DNA from: Calliopsis andreniformis
Lineage: Eukaryota > Arthropoda > Insecta > Hymenoptera > Andrenidae
NCBI RefSeq assembly: GCF_051401765.1
Contig: NC_135071.1
Span: 8,224,961-8,288,960, forward strand
Direction: 5' to 3'
Length of the DNA: 64,000 nt
Shown: piece after piece, positions 46,859-59,451 of the stretch
Position numbering within the stretch: position 1 is the first letter of the stretch
Layout: the number at the start of each line of letters is the position of its first letter
Position numbers and translations under genes: made by a program
The notes under the pieces: generated by a model
Databases searched by the model: none
What the model saw: only the letters and a program-made list of their open reading frames with translations
Told to the model about the DNA's origin: nothing

Positions 46859-47078
46859 CAGTAGGGCCTCGATTATCCGAAGTACCATAAGTTCAAACCT
46901 GAGGAATTCTTTTCATAGCTAGCTTTATATTCTTCAGCAAACTACTATTACTTTACTGTTTAAGTCTTAATTGATGTCTTACTGTACTCTTATTATTATT
47001 ATTATTACACTCAATATGTACAATCCTAAATAACAGAAAGTTTGAATATTCGAAATTCGATTAATCGAGGTTCTACAG
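46859..47078. mobile_element. pogo/Tigger-like MITE
   Basis: CAGTAGGGCCTCGATTATCC at 46859 and GATTAATCGAGGTTCTACAG ending at 47078 are inverted repeats of the CAGTAGAACCTCGATTAATC type known from pogo/Tigger-related elements. The interior is 220 bases with a (TTA)n run and is noncoding. A diverged copy shares its interior at about 52150-52300. Confidence 0.6.
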
Positions 47079-47084
47079 TAACAA

Positions 47085-49215
47085 AATTTTCCTTAAAGTA
47101 GAAGCTCGATTAATCGACCCTCAATTCTTCAAAGTTTCTATTAGTCAGAGTAACTTGAGTTTCGATTATTCTATATGTCAACAACAAAAATACAACACAT
47201 ATTCAAACTTAAATACCTATTTAAAAGTAATCTGCAAAAATAATAAAAGTAACCATTAAGAGAGTGATTCAGCGTCTAATCTCGTAGTCCCAATAATTGA
47301 GATCCCATCATATTATCTAGTGTTCATTGTAAACAGTCTATCTCTTTAAGATTGCCATATCCTTTAACTTCGTATCGACGCATCCATAAGATATTTGTTG
47401 TTCAAGTGCAAACGTAAGGTCATGCGAGTAATGTGAATCTCCTGACGGTCCTTTGACCACGCCTCGAGAGTAAACCGTCTTGCCACTTGTCAAACACGTG
47501 GCACACATACACTATCTCGCGAGACGAAACAGTGCAGTAGAGTCACCAGCGTGGCTATATTAACTTGGAACGTGAGTTGTATATGTTGCGAGATACTTGA
47601 GACCCCGGTATGGCAACACGAGAACGGGCGAAGTCAAACGAGAGGTGCCATGCAGGATGCAGGATGCCACTTTCAAAGACAAAATGAGAATAAAAAGGAG
47701 AGAACGCAAGGGAAAGTTTTGATAAATTTGATTTGGAATAAAAATGAAAAAAGATTTTGAAATAACGAAGTGTTTCAATCATTTCATTATTTTCAATTTA
47801 GAAATAAAGTAAGAAAAGTAAATTAATTTTGTATTAAAATCAAATAAATGATTCTTTTATTTCAGTTAACTCAATCGAATAAAATAACATGCAATCTCAG
47901 TATAAAAGGTTACAGTTAGATTAACTGTATTAAAAGGAAACAGAAATTATTTTAGGAAGCGTTTACTCAAACAGAAAATATCAAATCAAATAAAAGATTG
48001 CTTTCTTCGATAACAATAAGTAAATAGTGAAATAATTTAAAAAAAAATCAGTTCATGCTCATTCGAATGAACTAACGCATATGTAATTATTTTCAAATAA
48101 CATCTAATCCAATAAAAGGATACATTGTTTTAGTAATGCCCAAAATCTAAAGGGAATGCAAACAAGGTATAAAAATAACCACAAAATATTTAGAAAAATT
48201 AAATTACTGAATTGGAGAATAGTACAAGTCCAAAACCCACATTTAGTTCTCTCGACATGCAGTTCTATGCATTTTACATATATTTTTTAGATTATTTGAA
48301 ACTGACTTGTAAATCTCACATTTAATTAGATATTATGAAAAAATCTCAACTGATGATCAGTCTACTCGAATAATATTTAAAGAGGAAGCAAAATAGAGAA
48401 ACAAGATTAGATTAGAGGATGATCATGAATAAGTGGTATTACAAGAGGTGCGAGATCAGCCTTCTCCCCAGACTCATTTCGTCCTGGAACTCAGGAACGA
48501 TAGTAGGGCCAAACTAACAGCACGTGTGGGATTTATCATCCTTGCAACTTCTGACTTATGTGCGTCGTGAGAATATTACTTGCTTACCAGTATAGTCTTC
48601 AGCATGACTGGCAGCCGAGGACTCTATTACGTAGGAAATACGTGGAAGGAGCAAGAATTACGACCAGAAGAGAGCCATTCAAATTCTTTGCGTAGGATGA
48701 AGCCACTTTACGTGACGGCATTGTATGATTTTTAGATTAGCTTCTATGGAAGAGTATCTTATGTGTAATCGTCACTGAATTTTGAACGTGAACTACTTTT
48801 AGATAACCTCTGAAATGACTGCAAATTAGATTTTTCTCTGAACTTAATCCGATTTTGCAAAATTATTTTTAAATCCTGTGAATTTGGATTCTTACTGCTT
48901 TTAAATTAAATTCAGGTTTGAGCAAAGTATAGTTTCAGATCGTAGCTTTTTATATGGAAATGGATCCAGGGAATCTTTGTAGAACAGTTATCCATTAATT
49001 CTATTTTCTAAAGAGAATATCATATTCTTTGTAAAATATATAAAAATACAAAACTCTGAATAAAATGATTATAATTTTTTCATTCGCATTTTTAAAATAC
49101 TTATTAAAGTTTAAAACTATTTGTTGAAGAAATCCTTGTAAGTATACTTACACTCTATTTCTCAAATTTCTCAAATTAAAAATACAAAATTTATTAATGG
49201 ATAACTGCCAGACAC
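47085..49215. other. Intronic DNA, no gene recognised
   Basis: AAGCTCGATTAATCGACCCT near 47101 is a further pogo-end-like word. The GC-richer patch at 47430-47720 has overlapping frames of 69-75 codons on both strands. An AG/GTAAGC-bounded 36-base open segment at about 48587-48622 on the minus strand is too short to support. Confidence 0.3.
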
Positions 49216-49221
49216 TCAGAA

Positions 49222-49734
49222 TCACGTCCTATTTTCCAAAAGCTTACAGAATACCCATTTACGCAGTAAAATCCCTGGAACGCTCTCGAAATATGTGAGA
49301 ATCCATTCTATGAAATATGAAAAGAAAAACAATTGAAGCATACGCAAAGCATTGAATCGTATCACGTACTTGCGTTTGATTCCGTCGAGGAAATCTCGTT
49401 CCATTCCGTGAAACGTTTCAAAATAAATGATGCTTAAAAGACTATCGCCCGTCGAACGACAGGAAAATGGAAACGAAGTCTCGTCTCTATTTTTCTTTAA
49501 CAAGGAACCGCACGGCGCGAGATCATCAAAAATAGAACAGGCAAGCGGGTCCCTTAGCGAATCCATCGTAACGAAATATGCCGAACAACGTCCTTGAGAT
49601 GTACTATCCCCTCGGTGTTCCCTACGTGCAACGAATAAATCATCCTTCGCAGTCTTCCATCTGCATGGAATAGGACACCCCCATGGAAAATGCCTTGTTG
49701 GCTCTCTTCTCGCCAAGATGGCAACGCTTCCCAC
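49222..49734 (-). other. 170-codon open frame, unrecognised (possible gene or chance)
   Basis: The second longest frame in the window. It starts with ATG at 49734 and ends with TGA. The amino half is C/R-rich and the carboxyl half has a hydrophobic segment (LQLFFFSYFIEWILTYF, about residues 133-149). No domain, signal peptide or cysteine spacing is recognised. There is no polyadenylation or promoter evidence, and it overlaps an ordinary GC-richer intronic patch. I lean to chance but record it because 170 codons is long for this base composition. Confidence 0.15.
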
Positions 49735-49861
49735 GCAAGCGTATCGATCGGTAATAAATATATTCGAGCGATTAGAAATCGAATATTCTCCGAAGAATGA
49801 AATGAATTTAAGTATAAAATATTATTAAATCACATGACAGATACACTTGTATCCTTATTAC

Positions 49862-50048
49862 TACCCTGCAAGTTATTTGATCCTAACAACCTGCAATGCA
49901 TGTCCCGATATTTGAATTATGACGTCCCAATAGCTGATTATATTATTTCATGATACAATTTTCTGTTTTTAATTACATTAGAAGTTAAGCTTCGAATGAA
50001 ATAAAATTAACATTTGCTGGGGTACCAAGACATGGTCGGCTACTGAGA
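49862..50048 (-). repeat. Dispersed repeat, copy 3 of 3 (inverted)
   Basis: Read on the minus strand it gives CAGTAGCCGACCATGTCTTG, TTAATTTTATTTCATTCG, TCTAATGTAATTAAAAACAG, GCTATTGGGACGTCATAATT and CGGGACATGCATT. These are the same blocks and order as copies at 15893 and 40801. Confidence 0.65.
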
Positions 50049-50059
50049 AATCCATCTCA

Positions 50060-52080
50060 TGTTTAGATTTGGTATGATAATTAGAAAACAGTAACACATT
50101 TTCACAGGTTCAATTATATACGTATATAAAAGAATACAAAAGATATATTTGATAAAATTTAATAGCTTATATCGTAGCAGGAAACTTCAACTCTTCTTTA
50201 TATTTTAGTTCTGATACAGGATTGATATATTTACTGTACATCTGTAAAACCTCGATTAGTACAGACAGCTTAATAATAAGAGAAAATAAAACAGAAATTT
50301 ATAAAGCAGATCGATGTATGATGGATTCAGCGATCTTTGTCATGTCTCGAAACATTGAACATTCGACGGTATTAATAATTGCTGTTATCTATCTAGTCCA
50401 GGGTCATTAAGAAGTCCATAACGGGAATCGGTACGAGCTTCGGTTCTCGAAAAGATAAGCCCTGCACGTTAAATTGCAGGTAAGTCGTTTCAACGAACGC
50501 CAAGTTGCATACGTAATTTCGGTTCAACTCTCCGACGCTATCGTAACTGCTTTCGGCATGGAGGACAATGGCTGTACGTGCGCCAGAACTTTGGAATTCT
50601 CTTCTATATCATACAGACCTCATTCGGGGAATATCCCTTCTATTCTAGTTTAAAATTTCGTCTTTGTTATCGACTTCCATTCAATTCTATCGAACCTTCA
50701 ATTCCTACACATTTATCCTCTTAAGCAAATAGGACACTGTGTAACTGTTTGAACACCCATCATGCTGCTCTTTTATTAGAAAGTGAATTTTTTAATTTTG
50801 AAGAATTCAATATTTGAAGAATCGAAGATTTGAATATTTGAAGACCTGAACTAATTTTAGTAGATGAAGGGGTACCAGGCTATTTGTCTTGACCAATTCT
50901 ACAAATTGATAAAGACTTATTGAAGAAGTGAGCATTACACTTGCAATTAGTTTCGTACAGCCGAAAAATAAACAAACATCGATGACCTTCGAAGTAACCT
51001 TAAAGAAATACTCTTTCTATCAACACAGGTTCGTACCTTCAATATCAAAACAAATAATTTAGCTACATATTCACAATAAATAGGACACTGTAAAGGTTAC
51101 ACTACTTAACTTAAGCATCTTAAATATATCATTTGTATTTAATGAAAGAGGAAACTATTTCAAATAACTGATAAAAAACAAATAAAATATTTAATATGCT
51201 TATAATAGGTGTGACATCTTATATAAATAGTACTTATATAAGTACAGTTTCTATAAACAACTGACATTTCCTACCAACAAGGTTATTTTTCAGAACCGAA
51301 AGAAAAATTTTCAACCCAAATCAAAGAGCTTCCCATAAACAAGTGAGTGGCTACGGTCACAGGGTGAGAGGAAGGCCCAGCATAATTTATCGCGAGATTG
51401 CGAATTTTTTATCGACACTCCCCGATGCCAAAAGCACTACACTGTTCCAAGGACAGCAGGATTTTCCAAAGGCAGACACCGTGGATGGTTCCAACCGTGT
51501 CTTACGCTGGCCAAATGGCCTCCGACGGTCTCTGAGCGCCGTTACCATTTGCATGGAATTCCGAAGCGACCTGGCATTCCTATGCAAGTCGGTAAGTAAC
51601 GTAGACCGCCGTCGAGGAAATCCCTTGGCCGAGAGGCTCGTCATAGAACGAAGGGAAAGAGGAGGGAACCGAACTGCGACGCGAAAATCTATCCTGGAAG
51701 GTGGATCGAGTTACTCAGGGGTTCCCTGGTAAAATGATTCGCCACATTATCGTGCCATTTGCGTAATCTAGTGTGAACGCTTAAATCCACCCGCCATTCA
51801 CGTTACCCCGCACCACATGCTCCTGCTACCGAGGTGTTAGTCTGTAACGAGCTTCATACGTGTATCAGCAGGCTTATAGCACTGGAAGATTTTTACCGAT
51901 ACACGCGTTCATCTGGATCATACGCCGATAAGCTGGATCTTGGTTCCTGTAAGTGGAAGAAGGGAGAGTTTTAAGCGAAATGTGCAAATTCGCATGAGTG
52001 AAGCCCAGAAAGCCTAGGAAGGATGAAATAAATATTGGGTACTTGATATTTTAAGAAAACAGAGAGAATACGAAGTATTG
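50060..52080. other. Intronic DNA; GC-richer patches at 50400-50640 and 51340-51990
   Basis: CTGTAAAACCTCGATTAGTA near 50241 resembles a pogo-type end. A plus frame at 51343-51732 (129 codons) is R-rich, with no recognised motif and an overlapping open minus frame at 51387-51644. No gene is called. Confidence 0.3.
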
Positions 52081-52149
52081 TACAATGTACTTTAAACCAA
52101 ATTAAAGTAGCTACTGGAACTTTCAATGGGACTGGAATTGTATCACAAG

Positions 52150-52300
52150 ATTCAACTCTGAAGCTCTTTTGATAGCTAGTTTTATTCTCTGTTTACTTCT
52201 CAACCAACGTTCTGTTGTATTCTCATGATAAGTATACCCAATGTACAAAAATTTAAATAACAGAAGTTGTAATTTATCGAAATTTAGTTAATCGTATCGT
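52150..52300. mobile_element. Diverged copy of the pogo-like MITE at 46859
   Basis: CTTTTGATAGCTAGTTTTAT, CCAATGTACAAAAATTTAAA, TAACAGAAGTTG and ATCGAAATTTAGTTAATCG correspond in order to CTTTTCATAGCTAGCTTTAT, TCAATATGTACAATCCTAAA, TAACAGAAAGTT and TTCGAAATTCGATTAATCG in the 46859 element. Termini are eroded. Confidence 0.5.
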
Positions 52301-52304
52301 CGCG

Positions 52305-54360
52305 TGAACGTGTTACTAGGAAATATATTTTTTTCATGGTAAAGAAACTACGTGGAGACGCATAAAATTAGCAAAGGTTTAATATAGCTGATCGACAGGT
52401 TGTCATAAGTTGCTCGCTTCTGAACTTTTGACAATTTTTAAAACTTCAGCAAACTCACACCTTTTGCTTGTTTTATTTTTTTTATCACTGATAACGATAC
52501 ATGCTGCAGTTACAAGGAACAAGTTTTCCTCAGTCATCATTCACAACTTGGAATAAATTGATTGCCCACTTGCGTGTGAACAATTTGTTGCTAGAAATAG
52601 ATGTAGCCTTAAAACCGAACCAAACCCAAGTGTTCATTTAGTTGTGCTGCTTTAGTATGAACAAAATGTTTCCATAGTTTGATACCTATTTGTCAGATAC
52701 TTTTTGGGACATACAGGGACGACCGACAACGCTGCTTGGTAAACATAACTCTCATGTAATCTATTACTCTGGATCCTTCTTTCTACTGCAATATATTGCA
52801 GCATCGTATCACGGCTAATTGCAACATAATTCACATTCGACGTTCATGAACAACAAGCCCTGAAAGCTTGAAAATTAACAAGCGTGCGTCTGATGTCAGC
52901 ATTATGATGCCGTGCGCCATTAACGTCCTCATTACGGGCACGTTATGAATTTAATCTCGTCTATTGCTGATGCTAGAGCCTATTGCTCGATAGTCCAGCA
53001 TGATCGGCTTCTCGACAGAGAAAGTCACTCCCTGCCAGCACTTCGTGTACTCCACTGGTGGTACGTGGACACGTCGCGTCGCGTCGTCGTACAACCTCCG
53101 AAAATTGATTGTTTTCCTTTAAATATAGGTAAATCAACACTGTTTAGATGTTGAAAACCGTCTCTTTTTAAATTAATTGTAAAAACATCTGGAAGGCCAG
53201 ATGGATGATGCAAAATTCGCCATTTTGATAGAAAATACACTTTTAGTATATTTGTAATTATAAACCGATGAACTTTATAGTTCAGTCATATCGTAAACTT
53301 AAAGACTTTGCACTGTCTGTTACACGTGCTACCCTTCGCCCCTCACACTCTATGTGTCTCTTCGTAATGGTCTCACCTCCACTCTTATCAAAACGGGCCG
53401 CAGCTACTGAAACATCTACTCCAAGTGATTTAGTACTAATTAAGCGATCCACGATTTGGGAGAGAAAGGGACTGCAGCCCTGATCCTCACCCTTTAAGTA
53501 GCCTTATTGTTTTTTTCATATATGAAAATAAATTTCGACCAATACTTAAAAACAAAATTATGAGTCACATATAAGAGTCACATTTGATTGAAAATATTTT
53601 TTATAAAATTCACTTTGCTTTGGACCAAGAATTAAAAACGGTTATCTTTTATAAAGTAGAAAATATTCTAGTACAGTACCTACCACCATACACCTCTCTC
53701 CTCCTCACTTTTTATATTAATACTATCATGGAACGTTGTTCATTCCCGGTGCTCGCAAAACCTTAATCAAATTCTGAATTAAGAACACAATATAAAATAT
53801 AATAGAAATACGGTTATAGAAATTAAAATAAATCTCTAAAACGATGTTTTAGACCACTTGCGAACCCCAGTTTTCAACAACCTTCCTCCTATCTATGACA
53901 AGCCACCTACAGCATGTCTGCGGTTATAACGAGCAAGACGCGCCACTGTTACCAACGAGCATCGATACTACCCCTAGATTCCCACCTACAATTATCATTT
54001 CATAGTGCAGGCACGCTCGACCTATATTAATCTCTCGCGGAGAAAATAGTACATAGAAAGTTGGCTGCAGCCACCAATCGACCGCGCTGACCAAGAATGT
54101 GAACCATGCTAACCTCGTTGCCCCAACAGAAACTGCGAGAGAACAGCAACGATCGAGGATGGACAAAGTACTGTGATTTCATCTGTTGATTGTCTGTCAG
54201 CTATCGCAAATCTTTGAACCGGAGCGATTCAGCCTAAACAATCAAGGGTTGATTGAATGGATAGTATTTTCTTGGTACTTTGTAAAGCTATGAAGTGAAT
54301 TTGCGAATTAAAATATGGATAGAACCTTCTGACAGACCTAATGTATTCTGACAAAGAGTA
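52305..54360. other. Intronic DNA, no gene recognised
   Basis: A CGTCG-rich microrepeat lies at about 53070-53090, and frames of 60-80 codons occur without motifs. Confidence 0.35.
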
Positions 54361-54366
54361 TCCAAG

Positions 54367-54725
54367 GTATTCGACAATAGGTGTCAGCAAAGACTGATTC
54401 TATGTTTGAATATCAAAATAGGATGAAAATATGTAATGATGAAATTGTGTTTGGAGCTTTATTTCAAAGTTAATAATTGTTGCAAATATATTCAAAATTC
54501 GCGTAAAATGTGTTTAATTATTAATGATTATAACATTAATTAAATCAGACGTAGCGAAATCAGTAAAATATGTCCTGAATCAGATACATTTCACACATAT
54601 TATAAGCACTTCACCAACAATTCATAACGCAAATGACGACATAATGTCTCCATTCTTTATTTTCGTCCTATTTTGTTACGTAAAATCACTCCTTAGTGAT
54701 CCTTAAATTTGGGTATTCGAATATT
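54367..54725. mobile_element. MITE of the ATTCGACA / GTGTCAG family
   Basis: Left: GTATTCGACAATAGGTGTCA, then ATCAAAATAGGATGAAAAT. Right: ATTTTCGTCCTATTTTGTTA, AAATCACTCCTTAGTGATCC and GGGTATTCGAATA. Terminal inverted repeats are about 70 bases and imperfect. The internal CAGATACATTTCACACA matches copies at 62548 and 11660. Confidence 0.65.
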
Positions 54726-54815
54726 ATGTATCCTGAACACTTTTTTTATGGTGTATATCCTTCACAAATTCCTTTGCCACTTCATTTTCCCCTTTGCCCA
54801 AATAGTGAAACGTTA

Positions 54816-54923
54816 GAAAGATCGTTCATCACTTTCAACGTGACTCTCGAGCTCCTGCGCGTCGACCTCAAAGGAGAACAGGTCAACCTCTTTCCCGCCG
54901 ATGAACGCTTCGATAAGCACCGC
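54816..54923 (-). other. Possible coding exon (strand ambiguous), 36 open codons
   Basis: On the minus strand, after a TATAG acceptor-like word at 54924-54928, 36 codons are open. They show GNN-heavy first positions and an acidic product (LIEAFIGGKEVDLFSFEVDA then QELESHVESDERSF). On the plus strand the mirror frame 54808-54929 is also open, after a pyrimidine-rich tract and AATAG, and ends in TAA with an AATAAA at about 54993. The block is sharply GC-richer than both sides. I do not recognise either product. No matching donor is obvious on the minus strand. Confidence 0.2.
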
Positions 54924-55869
54924 CTATAATGTTTTCACGATCGAAAATTGTGGAGGTTGACTCGATGAACTGTGTTGCCTGAAGCGTCACAGAATAAATC
55001 AGGGTATCGCGGTTTACGTGGTATAAACGGCACATTTCGAATGATTCATTTTCGTTTTTGACCCATTCTCGAAATCACCGTACATCTCGCACACGATAAC
55101 ACCTGAGAGCCACGACGAATGTTATTTCTTCTCAAATATCGGCTAGATTTTCCAAATTGGATAATCTGGAATGAAAACTCAATCGAAGTTCGAATGGTTT
55201 GCAATCGAAGTTTGGTGCTTCTGATAAGGCCAACACAGACTGTTGTTATAAGATTGGATAAGTACACAGAACGTTGTTTGATCGGTGAAAAATTTGCAGC
55301 TTCGCGATTTGGAAAGTGAAATAAAATAAAAATTGATAGGAGGACTGCATTGACCAAGAGATCTTCAAATGGGTTACGTAACTAGATTTTTTTCTTACAC
55401 CGACCCACGAACGAATAAATGAACGCGAAATAACGACCTCCGTCTGCCAGGCACGTCTTCGTTCATTATAAAGAAATCTCAACTTCTGAGCGTCAATTTC
55501 ACTTATTAACCAAACGAAGTGGTGAAGTCTATAAAAAAAATATATTGCTGGAAAAAACTTCAAGCCTCCTGGACACTCGAAACACAAACGAAATTAGTGA
55601 AATTTTGTTTCCACAGAATATAGTATTATGACAGATTGACGTAAATAAGGCAAGAAATATTGCTAAAAAGTTATGAACATAATTACAAACAGAATTATCC
55701 CTGGGAGTATACAGAAGATATACTGCTCTTTCTCGCTAGAGGCTCAAAGGACTATGATAACAGAAGTACACATACTTTTGATGTCAATTCACATTCTGAT
55801 AACTTATGACGAAGGTGAGAATGAAAAAGATTTGAAAACCAGATACGTATTCGCCAAATGATCCTAATA

Positions 55870-56309
55870 TACAGGGCGTTTCTAAACAGCACGGGATAAC
55901 ATTAAGGAGTGATTCTAGACACCGAAATAGGATGAAAATCAAGGATAACGATTTTGCGCTTGAGGTTTCGTTTTATAGGTATAAGCGTCTAAAAATCTGG
56001 TGGAATTCACCAGAATGAATCTACGATGAAACCTTGGGCAGCGGTTGTTCGCACAACAGTATAGCGTTGGGCCCTGACGCAAGGGAGGGGAGAAATTAAC
56101 TGTTCGACGGTGAGTGTCAGGGCTACACTGCCGTGTGGAGAGCCACTGGCGCAGGACTCCGTGCGGGCTCAATTCTAGTGATTTCCACCAGACGCTTATA
56201 ACTCAGAAACGAAGCCTCAATCGCGAAATCGTTGCTCTTGATATTCATCTTATTTTGATGTCTAGATCATCTCTTAAAGTTATGCCGTGCTGTTCAGAAA
56301 CACCCTGTA
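55870..56309. mobile_element. MITE with about 120-base terminal inverted repeats (TACAGGGTGTTTC family)
   Basis: TACAGGGCGTTTCTAAACAG at the left pairs with CTGTTCAGAAACACCCTGTA at the right, and TA lies outside each end (55868-55869, 56310-56311). Inverse similarity continues through AAATAGGATGAAAATCAAGG and its partner near 56245, then GAGGTTTCG and its partner near 56205. This is the clearest full-length member of the family and can serve as its reference. Noncoding, 440 bases. Confidence 0.85.
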
Positions 56310-56314
56310 TAGAG

Positions 56315-57725
56315 TATTTGAAAAGAGGTATTAGAAGTATTTACCTTCGTAGATATTAGAGGCATTAGCCTTTGTTTCTGGATACTTAAGATATGTCACA
56401 GTGTGTGTGTGGCATAGAACGATCAGCAAGTTACGCGAATTTCGATGGAGCAGAAAAAAGCAGGAGGAAACTCGTACGCCTTAAGCAAATAATGAACCTC
56501 TCCGCATAGAAACGAGGCAGTAGAACACGTCCAACTGTTGTCATTCCTGGTGGTGAACAATTTCATGGGACGTCGAGCATTACGATGCATAAAGCGTTGT
56601 ACGGTCACACCAATTGACGGACCAAGTATCGGTGCAGTTTTATGAAGAACGCTAAGCAGATAGACTAGCATCTTTAAAAGACGTGACTTGTCAGTAACCA
56701 CCGAGGATTAAGATCATTCTTCCAATCGCAGCCGAAAACTTAACAGACTACCCTCGACCTCCATAGATTTTTCTCAAAACATTTCATTTTCACCTATTTC
56801 ACTCTTCGTTCCATATTCCCACTTCTTCGTTTTTCGACTCTATATTCACCACACCCAGTTTTCCTTATATCCATCATTCACCAGTAACGACAAAACAGCC
56901 AACGAAGAAGAACCGAAAACTGTCGTGCAATGCCAAATTTATCACAGCTTTCAAACTATACACTACATACGTACTTATCGCCAAACATATTACTATTATT
57001 AAAATTGATGTTTCAACTCGATTTCTATACACATCAATTTAATTAAATTTCATCAATATTAATTTACTGACAAGACATTACGATAACAGTGGACTATCGT
57101 ACAAGCGCAACAAATGAGAACGTAAATCACGCAGCCACTTCTACTTCCATAACGTTACTCTCTAACAAATCCTCCAGGACTCGATGGATATTCTGTTTCA
57201 CTTTTATACCCCTTTAATACACATTCCTTGACAACCTACAGCCTTCCGTGCACATTCCTCTGACAATATTTTAGTGTCGCTGAAGAATGGATATAAGATT
57301 CCTCTGATTTTGTATAGTTACAGTACACATGAACTGGAGTAGTATAACTTTGAATATTTCTGCAAATCAAAGGCAAAAACGAAAGATAATCCAAGAACCT
57401 TGTCTACTCTATTAGCCACTGTTGGCTATTCTTCTCCAAGCGGATCAAATATTGGAAATCACTATTCGCAAGGCGCGAGAAATGGAAACGAAGAAGCGGA
57501 CATGTCCTGGACGGTCTTTTCATTTCTTCCACGGCACGTGCCCGGCATGGTAAACATTCAATGCATAAGAAGCACGATCGAATATAAATCATGCCTTTGT
57601 ATTTTTGCCGGCAATCCCGCAGAGACAGTTGAATAATTTCTGAAACGCCTCTCTACGTGCTCCGACGCCGTAATTTATGGCGCGCGAGACAACATCCAGA
57701 TCACCAATGCATGCAACCATCCTCT
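56315..57725. other. Intronic DNA, no gene recognised
   Basis: A minus frame of 92 codons at 56423-56701 has no recognised motif. 56760-57400 is AT-rich with a C-rich, T-rich stretch at about 56780-56890. Confidence 0.35.
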
Positions 57726-57726
57726 A

Positions 57727-58247
57727 CACAGGGTGACACCGAAATAGGTAGTCCCACTTTGGTAGCGTATTCTGCTGAAGGGTCACATAAACTTAGGTCA
57801 AGAAGCTCTTCTTTTTCCAAATAAAAACGTAACAGAAAATAATTTTATTCTCCAACCCATTTTAGTCTAATTGTTTTAGGTTATCTTCATAACAGTTGCA
57901 TCAGCCAATGAATTAGCAAAGGAAAATCAATTATATGGCTTGTATAAAATGTATAAAAAGTTTAGGATTATTCTAACAAAATTCTCAATACAACATGAAT
58001 TTTTATCGTTTCTGTGATTCCAAGAAACGATGATGTAAAGTGTGTCTTTTTGCAGAAGGAAAACACTTTCAGCAATTTCTTGAAATTTTAAGCATTTTTA
58101 AAATGTTACTTCATAAATAAAAAGTGTTTATATATTAAATAGGAAGGACTCCTTAAGCTACATATGTATTTATAATCCGCTTTCATTTTTAGAAAGAGTA
58201 GAATATGCTACCAAAGTGGGACCTACATATTTCGATATCACCCTGTA
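57727..58247. mobile_element. TACAGGGTGACACC-type MITE
   Basis: CAGGGTGACACCGAAATAGG and AGTCCCACTTTGGTAGCGTA at the left are matched inversely by TATGCTACCAAAGTGGGACC and ATTTCGATATCACCCTGTA at the right. The 521-base interior is AT-rich and noncoding. The right flank is TA. The left terminal bases read TACACAGGG, a two-base change from TACAGGG. Confidence 0.8.
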
Positions 58248-58249
58248 TA

Positions 58250-59440
58250 TACTAGCCCAGCTTCCCGTCCCGACTAGGACACGACTATCTTACATTTGCG
58301 TTTTATTATTTCGTACGCTCGTTGAGCACGACTGTGTGTATACCTACGACGTATTCGTCTTTCCTGCACCGCGGACTGAAATATTCTCGCGATATGAGCG
58401 AAACATTGTGCCATTCGTTGGCGTTCTTTGCGGTGATACATGTTCGAGTTTTTAAAAGAACAGACTACCGAGTTTTCTGATATTTATGTATAAGTCTTTC
58501 TGTGCGATCACTGTTTCCCCAAATGCCTTCGGAAAAAGAAAAATAAACCACATGGAGTCCATTCTTTTGTGCTCATGCACAATTTCGTCATATGTAGACT
58601 TTTAATGTGCGATCTGTTTGAATTAGAGCTATGAAAATAAGTTAAAATGGAGCGCTAGAGTGAATAATTTGAATTCTATTTGCTCATTTCTTTTCTGGGT
58701 TTTCAGAACGTATTTGCATTTGGGTAGGTGTATGATTTCAAACCAGTAGGTTTTAAAGAAAAGTAACGAATAGAAATACATTTTGCCTTTGGAGTAAAAA
58801 AATACCTTCCTGTTGCTCCGCTTAAGCTTCAATGCGGAAGTAAAGGATTAATGAAAAGCTCTATAGGCCCAAAAGTGGTCACTTAGAGCATGACCTAATC
58901 GTAGGCATGGCCAGGATGGGTTTATGATGCTTAATGTCTTATGAGTCGAATCCTCCCTAGCTGTAAATAGAAATTCAACCCCAAGCCACAACCCTTCGCG
59001 TAGAATAACGAATTGACTCGCGATATCAGTACTGGAAACGTCTTTTCCCACCATTTTCAGCCCACATTTTACTGAACTAGTTTATACTGCAAGCGATTAA
59101 GAAACTTTCAGATAAAATTATAAAGTACTGAACAGCTCTAATCTAAGTTACATAAAAATTGTTATATATAGCAAATTGATTTAAATTTGAACTAGGATTT
59201 AATAATAGTCTACAGCTAAAATAGTAAAAATTAGTTATCGAGAAGATATTTCGGGTGTAAGCCTCATGCGAATGTAATTCCACTTCATCATACATCTTTT
59301 GAACTACTTCCACCCCATAGTTAATGTCAGGAGGGGTTAAAGCAACAGTCTACTTCTTATCCTAGTGACTAACAATAAATGAGAACCGTACAAGCAAGCT
59401 CAGCGAGAATTTACGAAAAAGCATAATAGTGCAAACGCTG
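58250..59440. other. Intronic DNA, nothing recognised
   Basis: Frames at 58216-58455, 58629-58832 and 58848-59054 are short and without motif. Confidence 0.35.
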
Positions 59441-59451
59441 GTCAGTTCCAT

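Noticed and set aside
48587..48622. 36-base minus segment bounded by AG and GTAAGC, resembling a microexon
   Set aside because: Twelve codons are too few to identify. Splice-like words are frequent, and it does not match any part of Mib1 I know.
51343..51732. Plus frame of 129 codons
   Set aside because: An overlapping minus frame is also open. The product is arginine-rich with no motif, and the frame simply follows the higher G+C.
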